Below, one piece after another: positions 1 through 8,380 of a stretch of DNA of 64,000 nt; the first letter of the stretch is position 1, and each line of letters starts with the position of its first letter. The stretch is from Pseudomonas sp. ZH-FAD (GTDB lineage Bacteria; Pseudomonadota; Gammaproteobacteria; Pseudomonadales; Pseudomonadaceae). The notes under the pieces are model-generated. The model saw nothing but the letters and a program-made list of their open reading frames with translations. It made no database searches and was not told the DNA's origin. The stretch spans positions 44,807 to 108,806 of the forward strand of contig NZ_PGLR01000019.1 in the NCBI RefSeq assembly GCF_002803095.1. Direction: 5' to 3'. The position numbers and the translations under genes were made by a program.

Positions 1-1287
1 AGGGGCATAGAGCAGCGCCGAGAGCAGCAGGTACTGCACGCCGGCGGCGTACACCAGCCACACCGCGTACAGGGTGGAGATGGCCGCGATCAGCAGGTCC
101 TTGTTGCGCTCGCCGCCGGCGTTCTCGTAGGTCTCGCCACGTACCGCCAGCAATACCGCGTAGGCGCTGGACCAGAAGTAGGGCACCAGGATCATCGAGG
201 TGGCCAGGTACAGCAGGCTGAGGTAGGTGGAAGCGTTGAACAGGGTGATGATCAGAAACAGCTGGATCAGCCCGTTGGACAGCCACAACGCATTGGCCGG
301 AACCTGGTTGGCGTTCTCCCTGCGCAGGAACTCGGGCATGGTGTGGTCGCGGGCGCTGGCGAAGAGAATCTCCGCGCACAGCAGCGTCCATGACAGCAAG
401 GCACCGGCCAGCGAGACGATCAGACCGATGGAGATCAGTTGCGCCCCCCAGGGACCGACCACCTGCTCCAGCACGCCGGCCATGGACGGGTTTTTCAGCC
501 CGGCCAGTTCTGCCTGGGCCATGATGCCCTGGGACAGGACGTTGACCAGCACCAGGAGCAGAAGCACGCCGACGAAACCGATCACCGTGGCCTTGCCGAC
601 ATCGCTGCGCTTCTCGGCACGGGCGGAGAAGATGCTCGCGCCTTCGATGCCGATGAACACCCAGACGGTGACCAGCATCATGTTGCGCACCTGATCCATC
701 ACGCTGCCCAGTTCGCTGTTGCCACGGCCCCAGAAGTCCGCGGTGAACACGTCCATCTTGAAGGCGATGGCGGCGATGACGATGAACAGCGCCAGCGGCA
801 GCATCTTCGCCACCGTTGTCACCGTGTTGATAAAGGCCGCTTCCTTGATCCCGCGTAGCACCAGGAAGTGCAGCAGCCAGAGCAGCACCGAGGCGCCGAT
901 CACCGCCGGCAGGGTGTTGCCTTCGCCGAACACCGGGAAGAAGTAACCCAAAGTGGAAAACAGCAGCACCATGTAGCTGACGTTGCCGATCCAGGCGCTG
1001 ATCCAGTAGCCCCAGGCTGAGGAGAAACCCATGTAGTCGCCGAAACCGGCTTTGGCGTAGGCGTACACCCCGCCGTCGAGTTCGGGCTTGCGGTTGGCCA
1101 GGGTCTGGAACACGAACGCCAGGGTCAGCATGCCGACACCGGTGATCAGCCAGCCGATCAGGGTGGCGCCGGCGCTGGCGCTGGCGGCGATGTTCTGGGG
1201 TAGCGAGAAGATACCGCCGCCGACCATGGAGCCGACGACCAGCGCGATCAGCGCGCCAAGGCGGAGTTTTTGCGTCGAATCAGACAT
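1..1287 (-). CDS. arcD: Arginine:ornithine antiporter ArcD, APC family (3' end beyond window)
   Basis: Inner-membrane antiporter that exchanges external arginine for ornithine in the arginine deiminase pathway. The minus strand reads from ATG at 1285-1287 without a stop to base 1, giving 429 codons; about 50 C-terminal residues lie outside if it is the usual ~480 aa. The protein begins MSDSTQKLRLGALIALVVGS and is a run of hydrophobic segments. The GSMVGGGIFSLPQ loop near residues 19-31 is the APC substrate-binding glycine motif. Residue stretches such as FQTLANRKPELDGGVYAYAK match what I recall of P. aeruginosa ArcD very closely. In Pseudomonas arcD is the first gene of arcDABC, so arcABC should follow to the left. 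A purine-rich GGAGG lies just before the ATG, and an Anr-like box is upstream. Other basic amino acid antiporters of the family are the alternative. Confidence 0.9.
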   Translation of the reverse strand, partial: MSDSTQKLRLGALIALVVGSMVGGGIFSLPQNIAASASAGATLIGWLITGVGMLTLAFVFQTLANRKPELDGGVYAYAKAGFGDYMGFSSAWGYWISAWIGNVSYMVLLFSTLGYFFPVFGEGNTLPAVIGASVLLWLLHFLVLRGIKEAAFINTVTTVAKMLPLALFIVIAAIAFKMDVFTADFWGRGNSELGSVMDQVRNMMLVTVWVFIGIEGASIFSARAEKRSDVGKATVIGFVGVLLLLVLVNVLSQGIMAQAELAGLKNPSMAGVLEQVVGPWGAQLISIGLIVSLAGALLSWTLLCAEILFASARDHTMPEFLRRENANQVPANALWLSNGLIQLFLIITLFNASTYLSLLYLATSMILVPYFWSSAYAVLLAVRGETYENAGGERNKDLLIAAISTLYAVWLVYAAGVQYLLLSALLYAP

Positions 1288-1711
1288 CTCAATTACCTCC
1301 GTGTCACGAGGGGACATAGGTATTGAGCGCGTTTGGCGAGCACAGCATCCTGACTTGAATCAATAGTCAGGATTCGTCAACGCACATCCTTGTTCCAAGC
1401 GTTGTCGAGCACCTGATGAGCGTCAGGAATGCAGCTCTGTCTGGCACGGGGAGGCGCCAGTCCAATCAACATAGTCCGAACTTTCTGTTACGCAATGATG
1501 GCCAGTTGCGATGGATTGTTAGCGGGAAGAGGGGATGGGCGGGGCGGTTGGCCCCGCTCGACGCACCGGCCGGATAGGCTGGCGCAGACCCTAAGGTCAG
1601 GAGGAGAGAACACGGCGCTGGGCGGGTAACCCCTGCAGGCAGTTGCGTCGTGTGGGTGCAGCATGCCGCGGAAAGCTTTCATCCAGCTTTCCACGGCGTT
1701 ATCGGCTGCGA
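1288..1711. other. arcD-putA intergenic region (424 bp)
   Basis: No convincing gene. It holds the arcD promoter side with the Anr-like box, then sequence without recognisable features, and near putA two inverted repeats. The first pairs GGAAAGC (1670-1676) with GCTTTCC (1686-1692) and can be extended outward by four more pairs after one mismatch. The second pairs ATCGGCT (1701-1707) with AGCCGAT (1714-1720) and overlaps the putA stop codon. Either could slow RNA polymerase downstream of putA, but neither is followed by a T-run on the minus strand, so I do not call a rho-independent terminator. Confidence 0.5.
1350..1363 (-). promoter_or_regulatory. Putative Anr/FNR box upstream of arcD
   Basis: On the minus strand the bases read TTGATTCAAGTCAG, i.e. 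TTGAT-N4-GTCAG, one base off the symmetrical Anr/FNR consensus TTGAT-N4-ATCAA class. Its centre (1356.5) is about 69 bp before the arcD start codon, which would place a -41.5-type start site near 1315 and leave a leader of under 30 nt. The P. aeruginosa arcDABC promoter is known to be Anr-activated. The assignment is inference; the -10 hexamer is not obvious. Confidence 0.55.
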
Positions 1712-4700
1712 TCAGCCGATGGTCATCAGGCTGGCGTTGCCGCCGGCCGCCGCGGTGTTGACGCTCAGGGCGTGTTCCACCAGCAGACGTTCCAGGGCGA
1801 TGTCGGTCTCGCCCTTGTTCAGGCCGTGTACACCGACGATGGCGCCCTTGCGCTGCGCCGCCTGCTCGCTCACCGCGCGCAGCTGGTCGGAGTCGCCGTG
1901 GTGCAGGATGGCGTCCAGCTCCACGTCGACGCTGTTCCAGTCGGCTACCAGCTGGATGTGCTTCTGCACCTCTTTCGGCAGTTCGGCGTATAGCGCGCGC
2001 TGGCTGTCCAGCCAGACCGCCTGGCTGCCCACGGCCAGGGTGGCAGCCAGCTGGGCCAGCAGGTCGCTGCGCTCGTCGGCCAGGTTGAGCACATGCTCAC
2101 GCGGCAGCAGGGTGTAGCTGTTGCGCTCGCCGGTCGGGCCGGTCAGCACGTGGCTGCTGTAGCTCTGCGACAGCGTGCGGTACTGCTCGAACAGCGCGGC
2201 GATGGCCGGCTCCTGCTTGCCTGCCCAGTCGGCGAAGGCGGCGCGTACCTTGTCCAGCTCGCTTGGCACCGGCAGGGCTTGCACCTCGGCCTGTTGCAGG
2301 TACTGGGCGACGGCTTCCTGCGGGCGGGTCGACAGCAGACGGTAGAGGTACAGCGGGCCACCGGCTTTCGGGCCGGTCCCGGACAGGCCTTCGCCACCGA
2401 ACGGTTGCACGCCGACCACGGCGCCGACCATGTTGCGGTTCACATACAGGTTGCCGACCTTGGCGGTGCCGACCACCTGGGCGATGGTTTCGTCGATGCG
2501 CGTGTGCACGCCGAGGGTCAGGCCGTAGCCGCTGTCGTTGATCTGCTGCAGCAGCTTGCCCAGGTCCGCGCGCTGGTAGCGCACCACGTGCAGCACTGGG
2601 CCGAAGATCTCGCGCTTCATCTCGTCGAAGCTGTCCAGCTCGATCAGGGTCGGCACGACGAAGGTGCCGCGCTTGATGTCGTCAGCGTTGACGCGCGCCA
2701 GTTGGGTGACCTTGCGGCCTTTCTCGCGCAGCTTGGCGATGTGGGTGTCGATGCCGGCCTTGGCTTCGGCGTCGATCACCGGGCCGATGTCGGTGTTCAG
2801 GCGCTCGGGGTTGCCGAGTGTGTACTCGGCCATGGCGCCCTTGAGCATGGTCAGCACGCGGTCGGCCACGTCGTCCTGCACGCACAGTACGCGCAGGGCC
2901 GAGCAGCGCTGGCCGGCGCTGTCGAAGGCGGAGGCGACCACGTCCATCACCACCTGCTCGGTCAGCGCCGAGGAGTCGACGATCATGGCGTTGAGGCCGC
3001 CGGTTTCGGCGATCAGCGGGATGGTGCGGCCCTGGGCATCCAGGCGCCCGGCGATGTTGCGCTGGAGGATGCCGGCCACCTCGGTGGAGCCGGTGAACAT
3101 CACCCCGCGTACACGCTCGTCACCGACCAGGCGCGCACCGACGGTTTCGCCACGGCCCGGCAGCAGTTGTACGGCGCCAGCCGGTACGCCGGCCTCGAGC
3201 AGAATGCGCACGGCTTGCGCTGCGATCAGCGGCGTCTGTTCGGCCGGCTTGGCCAGCACGGTGTTGCCGGCGGCCAGCGCGGCGGCCACCTGGCCACTGA
3301 AGATCGCCAGGGGAAAGTTCCACGGGCTGATGCACACCACCGGGCCCAGCGGGCGGTGGCTGTCGTTGCCGAAGCTGCGTGCCTGGATCGCGTAGTAACG
3401 CAGGAAGTCCACCGCCTCGCGCACTTCGGCGATGGCGTTGGCGAAGGTCTTGCCGGACTCGCGCACCAGCAGGCCCATCAGCTGTTGCAGTTCGGCCTCC
3501 ATCAGGTCGGCGGCGCGCTCCAGCACGGCGGCACGCTCGGCCGGCAGGGTCGACTGCCAGATCTGTCCGCTGGCCAGGGCGCAGAGGATGGCGCTGTCGA
3601 CATCCTTGACGCTGGCTTCGCGCACGTGGCCGACCAGGTCACGGTGATCGGCCGGGTTGCGCACTGGCTCCGGCTCGCCCGGGTTAGGTGCATCGCAGCC
3701 GAGCATCGGTTCGGCGACGTAGCTGAGATTGGTGGACGACAGCAGCGCCGAGGACAGCGAGCCGAGGCGGTGTTCGTTGGCCAGGTCGAGGCCGGCGGAG
3801 TTGACCCGCTCTTTGCCGTACAGGTCACGCGGCAGGGCGATACGCGGATGTGGCAGGCCGATGGCGCCTTCCTGCGCGGCCATCTGCTCGACCTGCAGCA
3901 CCGGGTCGAGCACCAGGTCTTTCAGCGAAATGCTGTGGTCGGCGATGCGGTTGACGAAGCTGGTGTTGGCGCCGTTTTCCAGCAGGCGGCGCACCAGGTA
4001 GGCCAGCAGGGTTTCATGGCTGCCCACCGGTGCGTAGATGCGGCACGGGCGGTTCAGCTTGCCGTCGGCGATCTTGCCCACCACCTGCTCGTACAACGGC
4101 TCGCCCATGCCGTGCAGGCACTGGAACTCGTACTGGCCCGGGTAGTAGTTCTGCCCGGCCAACTGGTAGATGGCCGACAGCGAGTGGGCGTTGTGGGTGG
4201 CGAACTGCGGGTAGATGGCTTCCGGCGCGGCCAGCAGCTTGCGTGCGCAGGCCAGGTAGGACACGTCGGTGTACGGCTTGCGGGTGTAGACCGGGTAGCC
4301 TTCCAGACCATTGACCTGGGCCAGCTTGATCTCGCTGTCCCAGTAGGCGCCCTTGACCAGGCGGATCATCAGGCGATGACGGCTGCGTTTGGCCAGGTCG
4401 ATGACGTAGTCGATCACATAGGGGCAGCGCTTCTGGTAGGCCTGGATGACGAAACCGATGCCGTTCCAGCCGGCCAGCGATGGCTCGAAGCACAGGCGCT
4501 CGAGCAGATCCAGCGACAGCTCCAGGCGGTCGGCTTCCTCGGCGTCGATGTTGAGGCCGATGTCGTACTGCTTGGCCAGCTGGGTCAGGCCCAGCAGGGT
4601 CGGGTACAGCTCGTCCATCACACGCTCGTACTGGGCGCGGCTGTAACGCGGGTGCAGGGCGGAGAGCTTGATCGAGATGCCTGGGCCTTCGTAGATGCCG

Positions 4701-5647
4701 CGACCGTGCGAGGCCTTGCCGATGGCGTGGATGGCCTGCTCGTAGGAGGCCAGGTAACGCTTGGCGTCTTCCTCGGTCAGCGCGGCTTCACCGAGCATGT
4801 CGTAGGAGTAGCGGAAGCCCTTGGCTTCCAGGGTGGCGGCGTTGGCCAGGGCTTCGGCGATGGTTTCGCCGGTGACGAACTGCTCGCCCATCAGGCGCAT
4901 GGCCATGTCCACGCCCTTGCGGATCACCGGCTCGCCGCTCTTGCCGATCAGGCGGTTGAGCGAATTGGAGAGGCCGGCCTCGTTGTGGGTCGACACCAGC
5001 TTGCCGGTGATCAGCAGGCCCCAGCTGGCGGCGTTGACGAACATCGACGGGCTCTGGCCGAGGTGCTGGCTCCAGTTGCCGTTGGCGATCTTGTCGCGGA
5101 TCAGCGCGTCGCGGGTGGCCTTGTCCGGGATACGCAGCAGGGCTTCGGCCAGGCACATCAGCGCCACGCCTTCCTGCGACGACAACGAGAATTCCTGCAG
5201 CAGGCCCTGCACCAGGCCCTGACGGCCGCTGGCGTTCTTCTGGTTGCGCAGCTTCTCGGCGATGCCCAGGGCCAGCTTCTGCGAGGCCTCGGCCTGCTCC
5301 TTGTTCAGACGCGCCTGCTCCAGCAGCATCGGCACCACTTCGGTTTCCGGGCGGCGGTAGGCGCTGGTGATGGCGGCGCGCAGCACCGACTGCGGGAGGA
5401 TGCTTTCGGCGAAATCGAGGAACACCTGCAGACCCTGCTCGGTCAGCGACTCCAGCGCTTCCTCACCGGCGGCAGCAGCCAGGCCGGCATGCTCGGCGGG
5501 CGTCAGACCACTCTCGACTTGCTCCAGATAATTGAAGATCGCCTGCTTGATCATCCAGTGCGGCGTACGGTCGATCTGCGCAGCGGCCTTTTTCAGGCGC
5601 TCGCGGGTAGCATCGTCGAGTTTTACGCCAAGCGTGGTGGTGGCCAT
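1712..5647 (-). CDS. putA: Trifunctional PutA: proline dehydrogenase, P5C dehydrogenase and transcriptional repressor
   Basis: Converts proline to glutamate in two steps (FAD-dependent proline dehydrogenase, then NAD-dependent pyrroline-5-carboxylate dehydrogenase) and represses its own gene when proline is absent. At 1311 aa it is the length of the trifunctional class. Residues ~1-47 form a ribbon-helix-helix DNA-binding domain (begins MATTTLGVKLDDATRERLKK). The proline dehydrogenase barrel follows (~190-490, with RLVKGAYWDSEIK). The aldehyde dehydrogenase module has TGSTEVAG, catalytic Glu881 in AETGG and nucleophile Cys915 in AGQRCSALR. The remaining ~200 residues are the C-terminal domain typical of long PutA. 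The ATG at 5647 is chosen because the DNA-binding domain begins there. GTTGCA motifs upstream fit autoregulation. putP is not adjacent. Confidence 0.97.
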   Translation of the reverse strand: MATTTLGVKLDDATRERLKKAAAQIDRTPHWMIKQAIFNYLEQVESGLTPAEHAGLAAAAGEEALESLTEQGLQVFLDFAESILPQSVLRAAITSAYRRPETEVVPMLLEQARLNKEQAEASQKLALGIAEKLRNQKNASGRQGLVQGLLQEFSLSSQEGVALMCLAEALLRIPDKATRDALIRDKIANGNWSQHLGQSPSMFVNAASWGLLITGKLVSTHNEAGLSNSLNRLIGKSGEPVIRKGVDMAMRLMGEQFVTGETIAEALANAATLEAKGFRYSYDMLGEAALTEEDAKRYLASYEQAIHAIGKASHGRGIYEGPGISIKLSALHPRYSRAQYERVMDELYPTLLGLTQLAKQYDIGLNIDAEEADRLELSLDLLERLCFEPSLAGWNGIGFVIQAYQKRCPYVIDYVIDLAKRSRHRLMIRLVKGAYWDSEIKLAQVNGLEGYPVYTRKPYTDVSYLACARKLLAAPEAIYPQFATHNAHSLSAIYQLAGQNYYPGQYEFQCLHGMGEPLYEQVVGKIADGKLNRPCRIYAPVGSHETLLAYLVRRLLENGANTSFVNRIADHSISLKDLVLDPVLQVEQMAAQEGAIGLPHPRIALPRDLYGKERVNSAGLDLANEHRLGSLSSALLSSTNLSYVAEPMLGCDAPNPGEPEPVRNPADHRDLVGHVREASVKDVDSAILCALASGQIWQSTLPAERAAVLERAADLMEAELQQLMGLLVRESGKTFANAIAEVREAVDFLRYYAIQARSFGNDSHRPLGPVVCISPWNFPLAIFSGQVAAALAAGNTVLAKPAEQTPLIAAQAVRILLEAGVPAGAVQLLPGRGETVGARLVGDERVRGVMFTGSTEVAGILQRNIAGRLDAQGRTIPLIAETGGLNAMIVDSSALTEQVVMDVVASAFDSAGQRCSALRVLCVQDDVADRVLTMLKGAMAEYTLGNPERLNTDIGPVIDAEAKAGIDTHIAKLREKGRKVTQLARVNADDIKRGTFVVPTLIELDSFDEMKREIFGPVLHVVRYQRADLGKLLQQINDSGYGLTLGVHTRIDETIAQVVGTAKVGNLYVNRNMVGAVVGVQPFGGEGLSGTGPKAGGPLYLYRLLSTRPQEAVAQYLQQAEVQALPVPSELDKVRAAFADWAGKQEPAIAALFEQYRTLSQSYSSHVLTGPTGERNSYTLLPREHVLNLADERSDLLAQLAATLAVGSQAVWLDSQRALYAELPKEVQKHIQLVADWNSVDVELDAILHHGDSDQLRAVSEQAAQRKGAIVGVHGLNKGETDIALERLLVEHALSVNTAAAGGNASLMTIG

Positions 5648-5791
5648 AGGGGTGTCCTATTTTTGTCGGTTGTACAGGGTGAAACTGCCTGGAGCAGTTT
5701 CTGGCGTCGCTTGCGACGGCCCTAGGGGTTGCCGTCATGGATGGTGGGCAACAAAAAAGCTGCGGGAGATTAAACCTGCTTTGGCATCTGG

Positions 5792-5807
5792 TGCAACTAG
5801 GTGCAAC
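5792..5807 (-). promoter_or_regulatory. Tandem PutA operator motifs (GTTGCA x2)
   Basis: The minus strand carries two GTTGCA hexamers (plus-strand TGCAAC at 5792-5797 and 5802-5807), exactly 10 bp apart, so on the same face of the helix. They lie about 150 bp upstream of putA. GTTGCA is the core recognised by the ribbon-helix-helix domain of enterobacterial PutA; that this homolog uses the same core is inference. Confidence 0.6.
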
Positions 5808-5878
5808 CAATTTGGGTGGCATCCCGACGGACGTTCATTCCACCCTCGAGGTTGACGCTGTAGCCCTGTGCTCCTTGA

Positions 5879-5988
5879 GTTGCAGGGTATCAATCACATT
5901 CCGTAACTTCGATTCGGGCAAGAGCGAAGGATTCGCCCAATCCAGTTTGCCGAGGCGCTGCGTCATCATGGTGCAACCGTGGTGCTAC
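5879..5988. promoter_or_regulatory. Further GTTGCA-type sites upstream of putA
   Basis: GTTGCA occurs on the plus strand at 5879-5884 and on the minus strand at 5972-5977, followed 11 bp later by a one-mismatch copy (TGCTAC at 5983-5988). Together with the pair at 5792-5807 this makes four or five sites in 200 bp upstream of putA. A hexamer is short, so single occurrences mean little; the clustering is the evidence. Confidence 0.4.
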
Positions 5989-6209
5989 CCCTGTGCCTGG
6001 GCTCACCACGGTGCTGAGCAGCGCTTTGAGCGCATCGCGACTGGGTAGTACCTGTTCAGCATAGACCGCGTCATCGGAGCAGCGTGGCTCCCGGTCGTCG
6101 GGAGCCAGCCGCTGTAGCAGGCAGTTGAAGAACGCAGGCGACGACTGCCTGCATGCAGGCGCTAGGGCGGCGCGGGAGGCCAAGGCCGAGGTGACTTTTC
6201 AACAGCCTG

Positions 6210-7100
6210 CTAGGCCCTTTCGCGGAGGATGGCAATGAAGGCCTGCAGCGGCGCCGGAACGTGGCGATAGCTGGAGTAGTAGAGACAGAGGCCCGGGCAA
6301 GGCGGCGTCCAGTCCTCCAGCAGCAAGCTCAGCTTGCCTGCCTCCAGTGCCTTGCGAGCAAAAGCCTGTGGAACGTAGGCGATACCCAGCCCGCGGCAGG
6401 CGGCCTCGACCAGCAAGTCGTTGTCATCCAGGCTCAATGCGCCCGGTACATCGAGCGCCAGGTGCTGCGTGCCCCGTTCGAACTCCCAGCGATAACGCTT
6501 GCCGCTGGGCATGCGTTGGCGGATGCAGCGATGGGATCGCAGCTCGTCAGGCGTGCCAGGACGCCCGAAGGTGGCGATATACGCCGGTGAGGCGACGGTG
6601 ACGAAGCGCACGTCACCGCCGAAGGGTACCGCCACCATGTCCTTGGGGACCGACTCGGCCAGGCGCACGCCGGCGTCGAAGCCCTCGGCGACGATATCCA
6701 CCAGCCTGCCCTCGCTGACCAGGTCGAGCTCCACGTGGGGGTGGCGTTGCAGGAAAATCGGTATCACCTGCTCGAGCAGCCAACGCGCGCCGCCCTTGCT
6801 GGCATTGATGCGCAGGGTACCGGCGAGTTCCTCGGGCCCATGGCTGATCGCATCCAGTGCGTCGTCCAGCTCCCGAAGCAGAGGCGTCAGGCGCTGCAGC
6901 AGCTGTTCCCCGGCCTCCGTCACGGCCACGCTGCGGGTGGTGCGGTGCAGCAGACGAACCCCCAGGCGCTGTTCGAGCCCCTTGATTGCGTGACTGAGAG
7001 AGGAGCGCGATACCCCGAGGGAGTCAGCGGCCTTCTGGAAGCTGCGTTGCTGAGCGACCTGAATGAAGGCCTTGAGATCGGGAAGGCTGGCGTTGCTCAT
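6210..7100 (-). CDS. LysR-family transcriptional regulator
   Basis: 296 aa. N-terminal winged helix-turn-helix (residues ~5-62: DLKAFIQVAQQRSFQKAADS, then SRSSLSHAIKGLEQ) followed by a periplasmic-binding-protein-like effector domain (~90-296). The pattern LLHRTTRSVAVTEAG is typical of the CrgA-like branch. It is transcribed away from the lipocalin-like gene at 7197, with about 96 bp between start codons, so it probably controls that gene and itself. A small inverted repeat GTGAA-N5-TTCAC at 7103-7117 lies directly upstream of its start and could be its site. The effector is unknown. Confidence 0.9.
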   Translation of the reverse strand: MSNASLPDLKAFIQVAQQRSFQKAADSLGVSRSSLSHAIKGLEQRLGVRLLHRTTRSVAVTEAGEQLLQRLTPLLRELDDALDAISHGPEELAGTLRINASKGGARWLLEQVIPIFLQRHPHVELDLVSEGRLVDIVAEGFDAGVRLAESVPKDMVAVPFGGDVRFVTVASPAYIATFGRPGTPDELRSHRCIRQRMPSGKRYRWEFERGTQHLALDVPGALSLDDNDLLVEAACRGLGIAYVPQAFARKALEAGKLSLLLEDWTPPCPGLCLYYSSYRHVPAPLQAFIAILRERA

Positions 7101-7102
7101 TG

Positions 7103-7117
7103 GTGAATTTTCTTCAC
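7103..7117. promoter_or_regulatory. Inverted repeat in the divergent LysR/lipocalin promoter region
   Basis: GTGAA-tttTC-TTCAC, a 5-bp inverted repeat with 5-bp spacer, two bases upstream of the LysR start codon. Its position suits autorepression by a LysR protein; the assignment is inference. Confidence 0.3.
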
Positions 7118-7196
7118 GAGGGCGTTCGTATTGGTGCGTCTTATCCTAGTTCGACTCGCCTCATACCATCGGTTTCACCCTTTAAGGAGATTACCG

Positions 7197-7766
7197 ATGA
7201 AGATCGAGCAGAGCACCCGAGCCTCCCTGTGGATTGATCTGGCTGACAGGGGCTGGTCCTTTTCGCGGCCAACACTGGTGGCCGGTTTGCTGGCACTGAC
7301 CCTGAGCGCCACGGCCAGTGAGAGCGAATCCGACGCGCGTGCGATCAACCAGGTGGCAGGCACCTGGCGTATGGTTTCCGCCACCCTGGAAGCAGATGGC
7401 GGGATCGAGCGTCCGTACGGTGACAACCCGCAAGGCATGCTGGTATTCACGCCTGACATGCATTTCGTCGAAGTGCTGACCAACGGCGATACACCGTGTT
7501 TTGCATCCGACGCGCGCGGCGGCGGCAGCGACGAAGAAAATCGCCGTGCCATGGCGTCGAGCATCGGCTTCTTTGGCACCTACAGCGTCGACGAGCAGGG
7601 GCGTTTTGCCGGTAACCGGGTCGAGGGCGCCACCTTTCCCAACTGGGTCGGTGGCGTCAGGACGATGAAGGAGTTGCAAATGAGGGTCGAGGGGGATCGG
7701 ATGTACGAGACCTTCACGCGGCCGGACGGTGGACGCTTTAGCGCCGAGTTCGTGCGGGCCAGGTAA
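7197..7766 (+). CDS. Secreted lipocalin-like domain protein
   Basis: 189 aa. I start at ATG 7197 because TAAGGAG lies at 7183-7189; a start 66 nt upstream is open but has no ribosome-binding site. Residues ~25-43 are hydrophobic (TLVAGLLALTLSATASES), acting as a signal peptide preceded by an unusually long charged N-terminus. From ~50 the pattern NQVAGTWRMVSATLEADG, PQGMLVFTPDMHFVEVL and FGTYSVDEQGRFAGNRVEGA is that of the lipocalin-like family (Lipocalin_5, PF13924), small beta-barrels often found in Proteobacteria with unknown ligand. The divergent LysR gene probably regulates it. No catalytic function is implied. Confidence 0.75.
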   Translation: MKIEQSTRASLWIDLADRGWSFSRPTLVAGLLALTLSATASESESDARAINQVAGTWRMVSATLEADGGIERPYGDNPQGMLVFTPDMHFVEVLTNGDTPCFASDARGGGSDEENRRAMASSIGFFGTYSVDEQGRFAGNRVEGATFPNWVGGVRTMKELQMRVEGDRMYETFTRPDGGRFSAEFVRAR

Positions 7767-7793
7767 AGCCGGGATGTGTGGCGCTTGCTGTGG

Positions 7794-8021
7794 TCAGTAG
7801 CGGCAGTCTTCGCCGGTACGTTGGTAGATCAGCGTGTGCTGTTCACCGTTGGAGTCCAGGTAGACCATGCGGGCTTCACCCGCTTCGCAGCCTTGCGGCA
7901 GGGTCTGGCTGATGACCTTGGCAATGTCCAGGTGCATGCCGTAGTGGTAGTGCTCGGGCGTTTCGGCATGTGCCAGGGTGGCGGCGCAGCCGAAAGCGAG
8001 CAGGCAGGCGATACGTTTCAT
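7794..8021 (-). CDS. DUF2790 small exported protein
   Basis: 75 aa. Signal peptide MKRIACLLAFGCAATLAHA with an Ala-x-Ala cleavage site, then a ~56-residue mature domain containing HYHYGMHLDIAKVIS and two cysteines (in GCEAG and EDCRY) that could form a disulfide in the periplasm. This is the layout of the DUF2790 family, common in multiple copies in Pseudomonas and of unknown function; some members are copper- or stress-responsive. GAGG precedes the ATG. A terminator for the next gene upstream separates the two, so it probably has its own promoter. Confidence 0.8.
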   Translation of the reverse strand: MKRIACLLAFGCAATLAHAETPEHYHYGMHLDIAKVISQTLPQGCEAGEARMVYLDSNGEQHTLIYQRTGEDCRY

Positions 8022-8038
8022 GATGGCCTCGATGCAGG

Positions 8039-8061
8039 AAAAAGGGCCGTTTCAGCGGCCC
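8039..8061 (-). terminator. Rho-independent terminator of the 60-aa gene
   Basis: On the minus strand GGGCCG-ctgaaa-CGGCCC is followed directly by TTTTT (8043-8039). It lies 47 bp after the stop codon of the small His/Gln-rich gene and before the DUF2790 gene. Confidence 0.8.
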
Positions 8062-8107
8062 GAGGGACGCCGGTCAGGAGCGCGGCCGGCGCCAGGTAAG
8101 CTCTGGT

Positions 8108-8290
8108 TCAACCGTGCTGATCGCTGTTCTGCGTGCTCGCGGTTTGCGCCTGCTGGGTGGCTGTGGCGTGCGGCTGTTGCTGGTGGGCCTGTTGATGAGC
8201 GACGAAGGCCGCCGACTCTTCGGCGAAGCAGGCCTGAGTGGCCAGCAGAGTAGAAAGGGACAGGACAGTGGCAGTGAGAAGGTTCTTCAT
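8108..8290 (-). CDS. Small exported His/Gln-rich protein, unknown function
   Basis: 60 aa. A signal peptide (residues 1-23, ending ATQACFA) is followed by a ~37-residue mature peptide that is low in complexity and rich in histidine and glutamine (HQQAHQQQPHATATQQAQ). AGAGGAT sits about 7 nt before the ATG and a strong terminator follows, which supports a real gene despite the size. Histidine content would suit metal binding in the periplasm, but that is speculation. I do not recognise a named family. Confidence 0.65.
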   Translation of the reverse strand: MKNLLTATVLSLSTLLATQACFAEESAAFVAHQQAHQQQPHATATQQAQTASTQNSDQHG

Positions 8291-8380
8291 TGGGACGATC
8301 CTCTTGGGATTCTTCGTGGGTTTGAAGTCATCCTAATGAGGTATCGAGGTGCGAAAAAGCGCGTTCCGGGTGAATGACCA

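Larger units (their letters stand above)
5648..6209. other. putA upstream intergenic region (562 bp)
   Basis: Contains the PutA-like operator hexamers and presumably the putA promoter. The stretch 6095-6190 reads like a degenerate Pseudomonas intergenic repeat, ending in ttttcaacagcctgc just before the convergent end of the LysR gene. Short open frames on both strands here have no recognisable protein features and I do not annotate them. Confidence 0.4.

Noticed and set aside
2093..5725. A 1210-aa open frame on the plus strand opposite putA
   Set aside because: It is the antisense of a strongly supported PutA gene and its translation is low-complexity (Gln, Gly, Ala, His, Val), typical of GC-rich codon shadows.
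5890..6183. A 97-aa minus-strand open frame upstream of putA
   Set aside because: It lies in a region with regulatory motifs and degenerate repeat sequence and shows no protein family.
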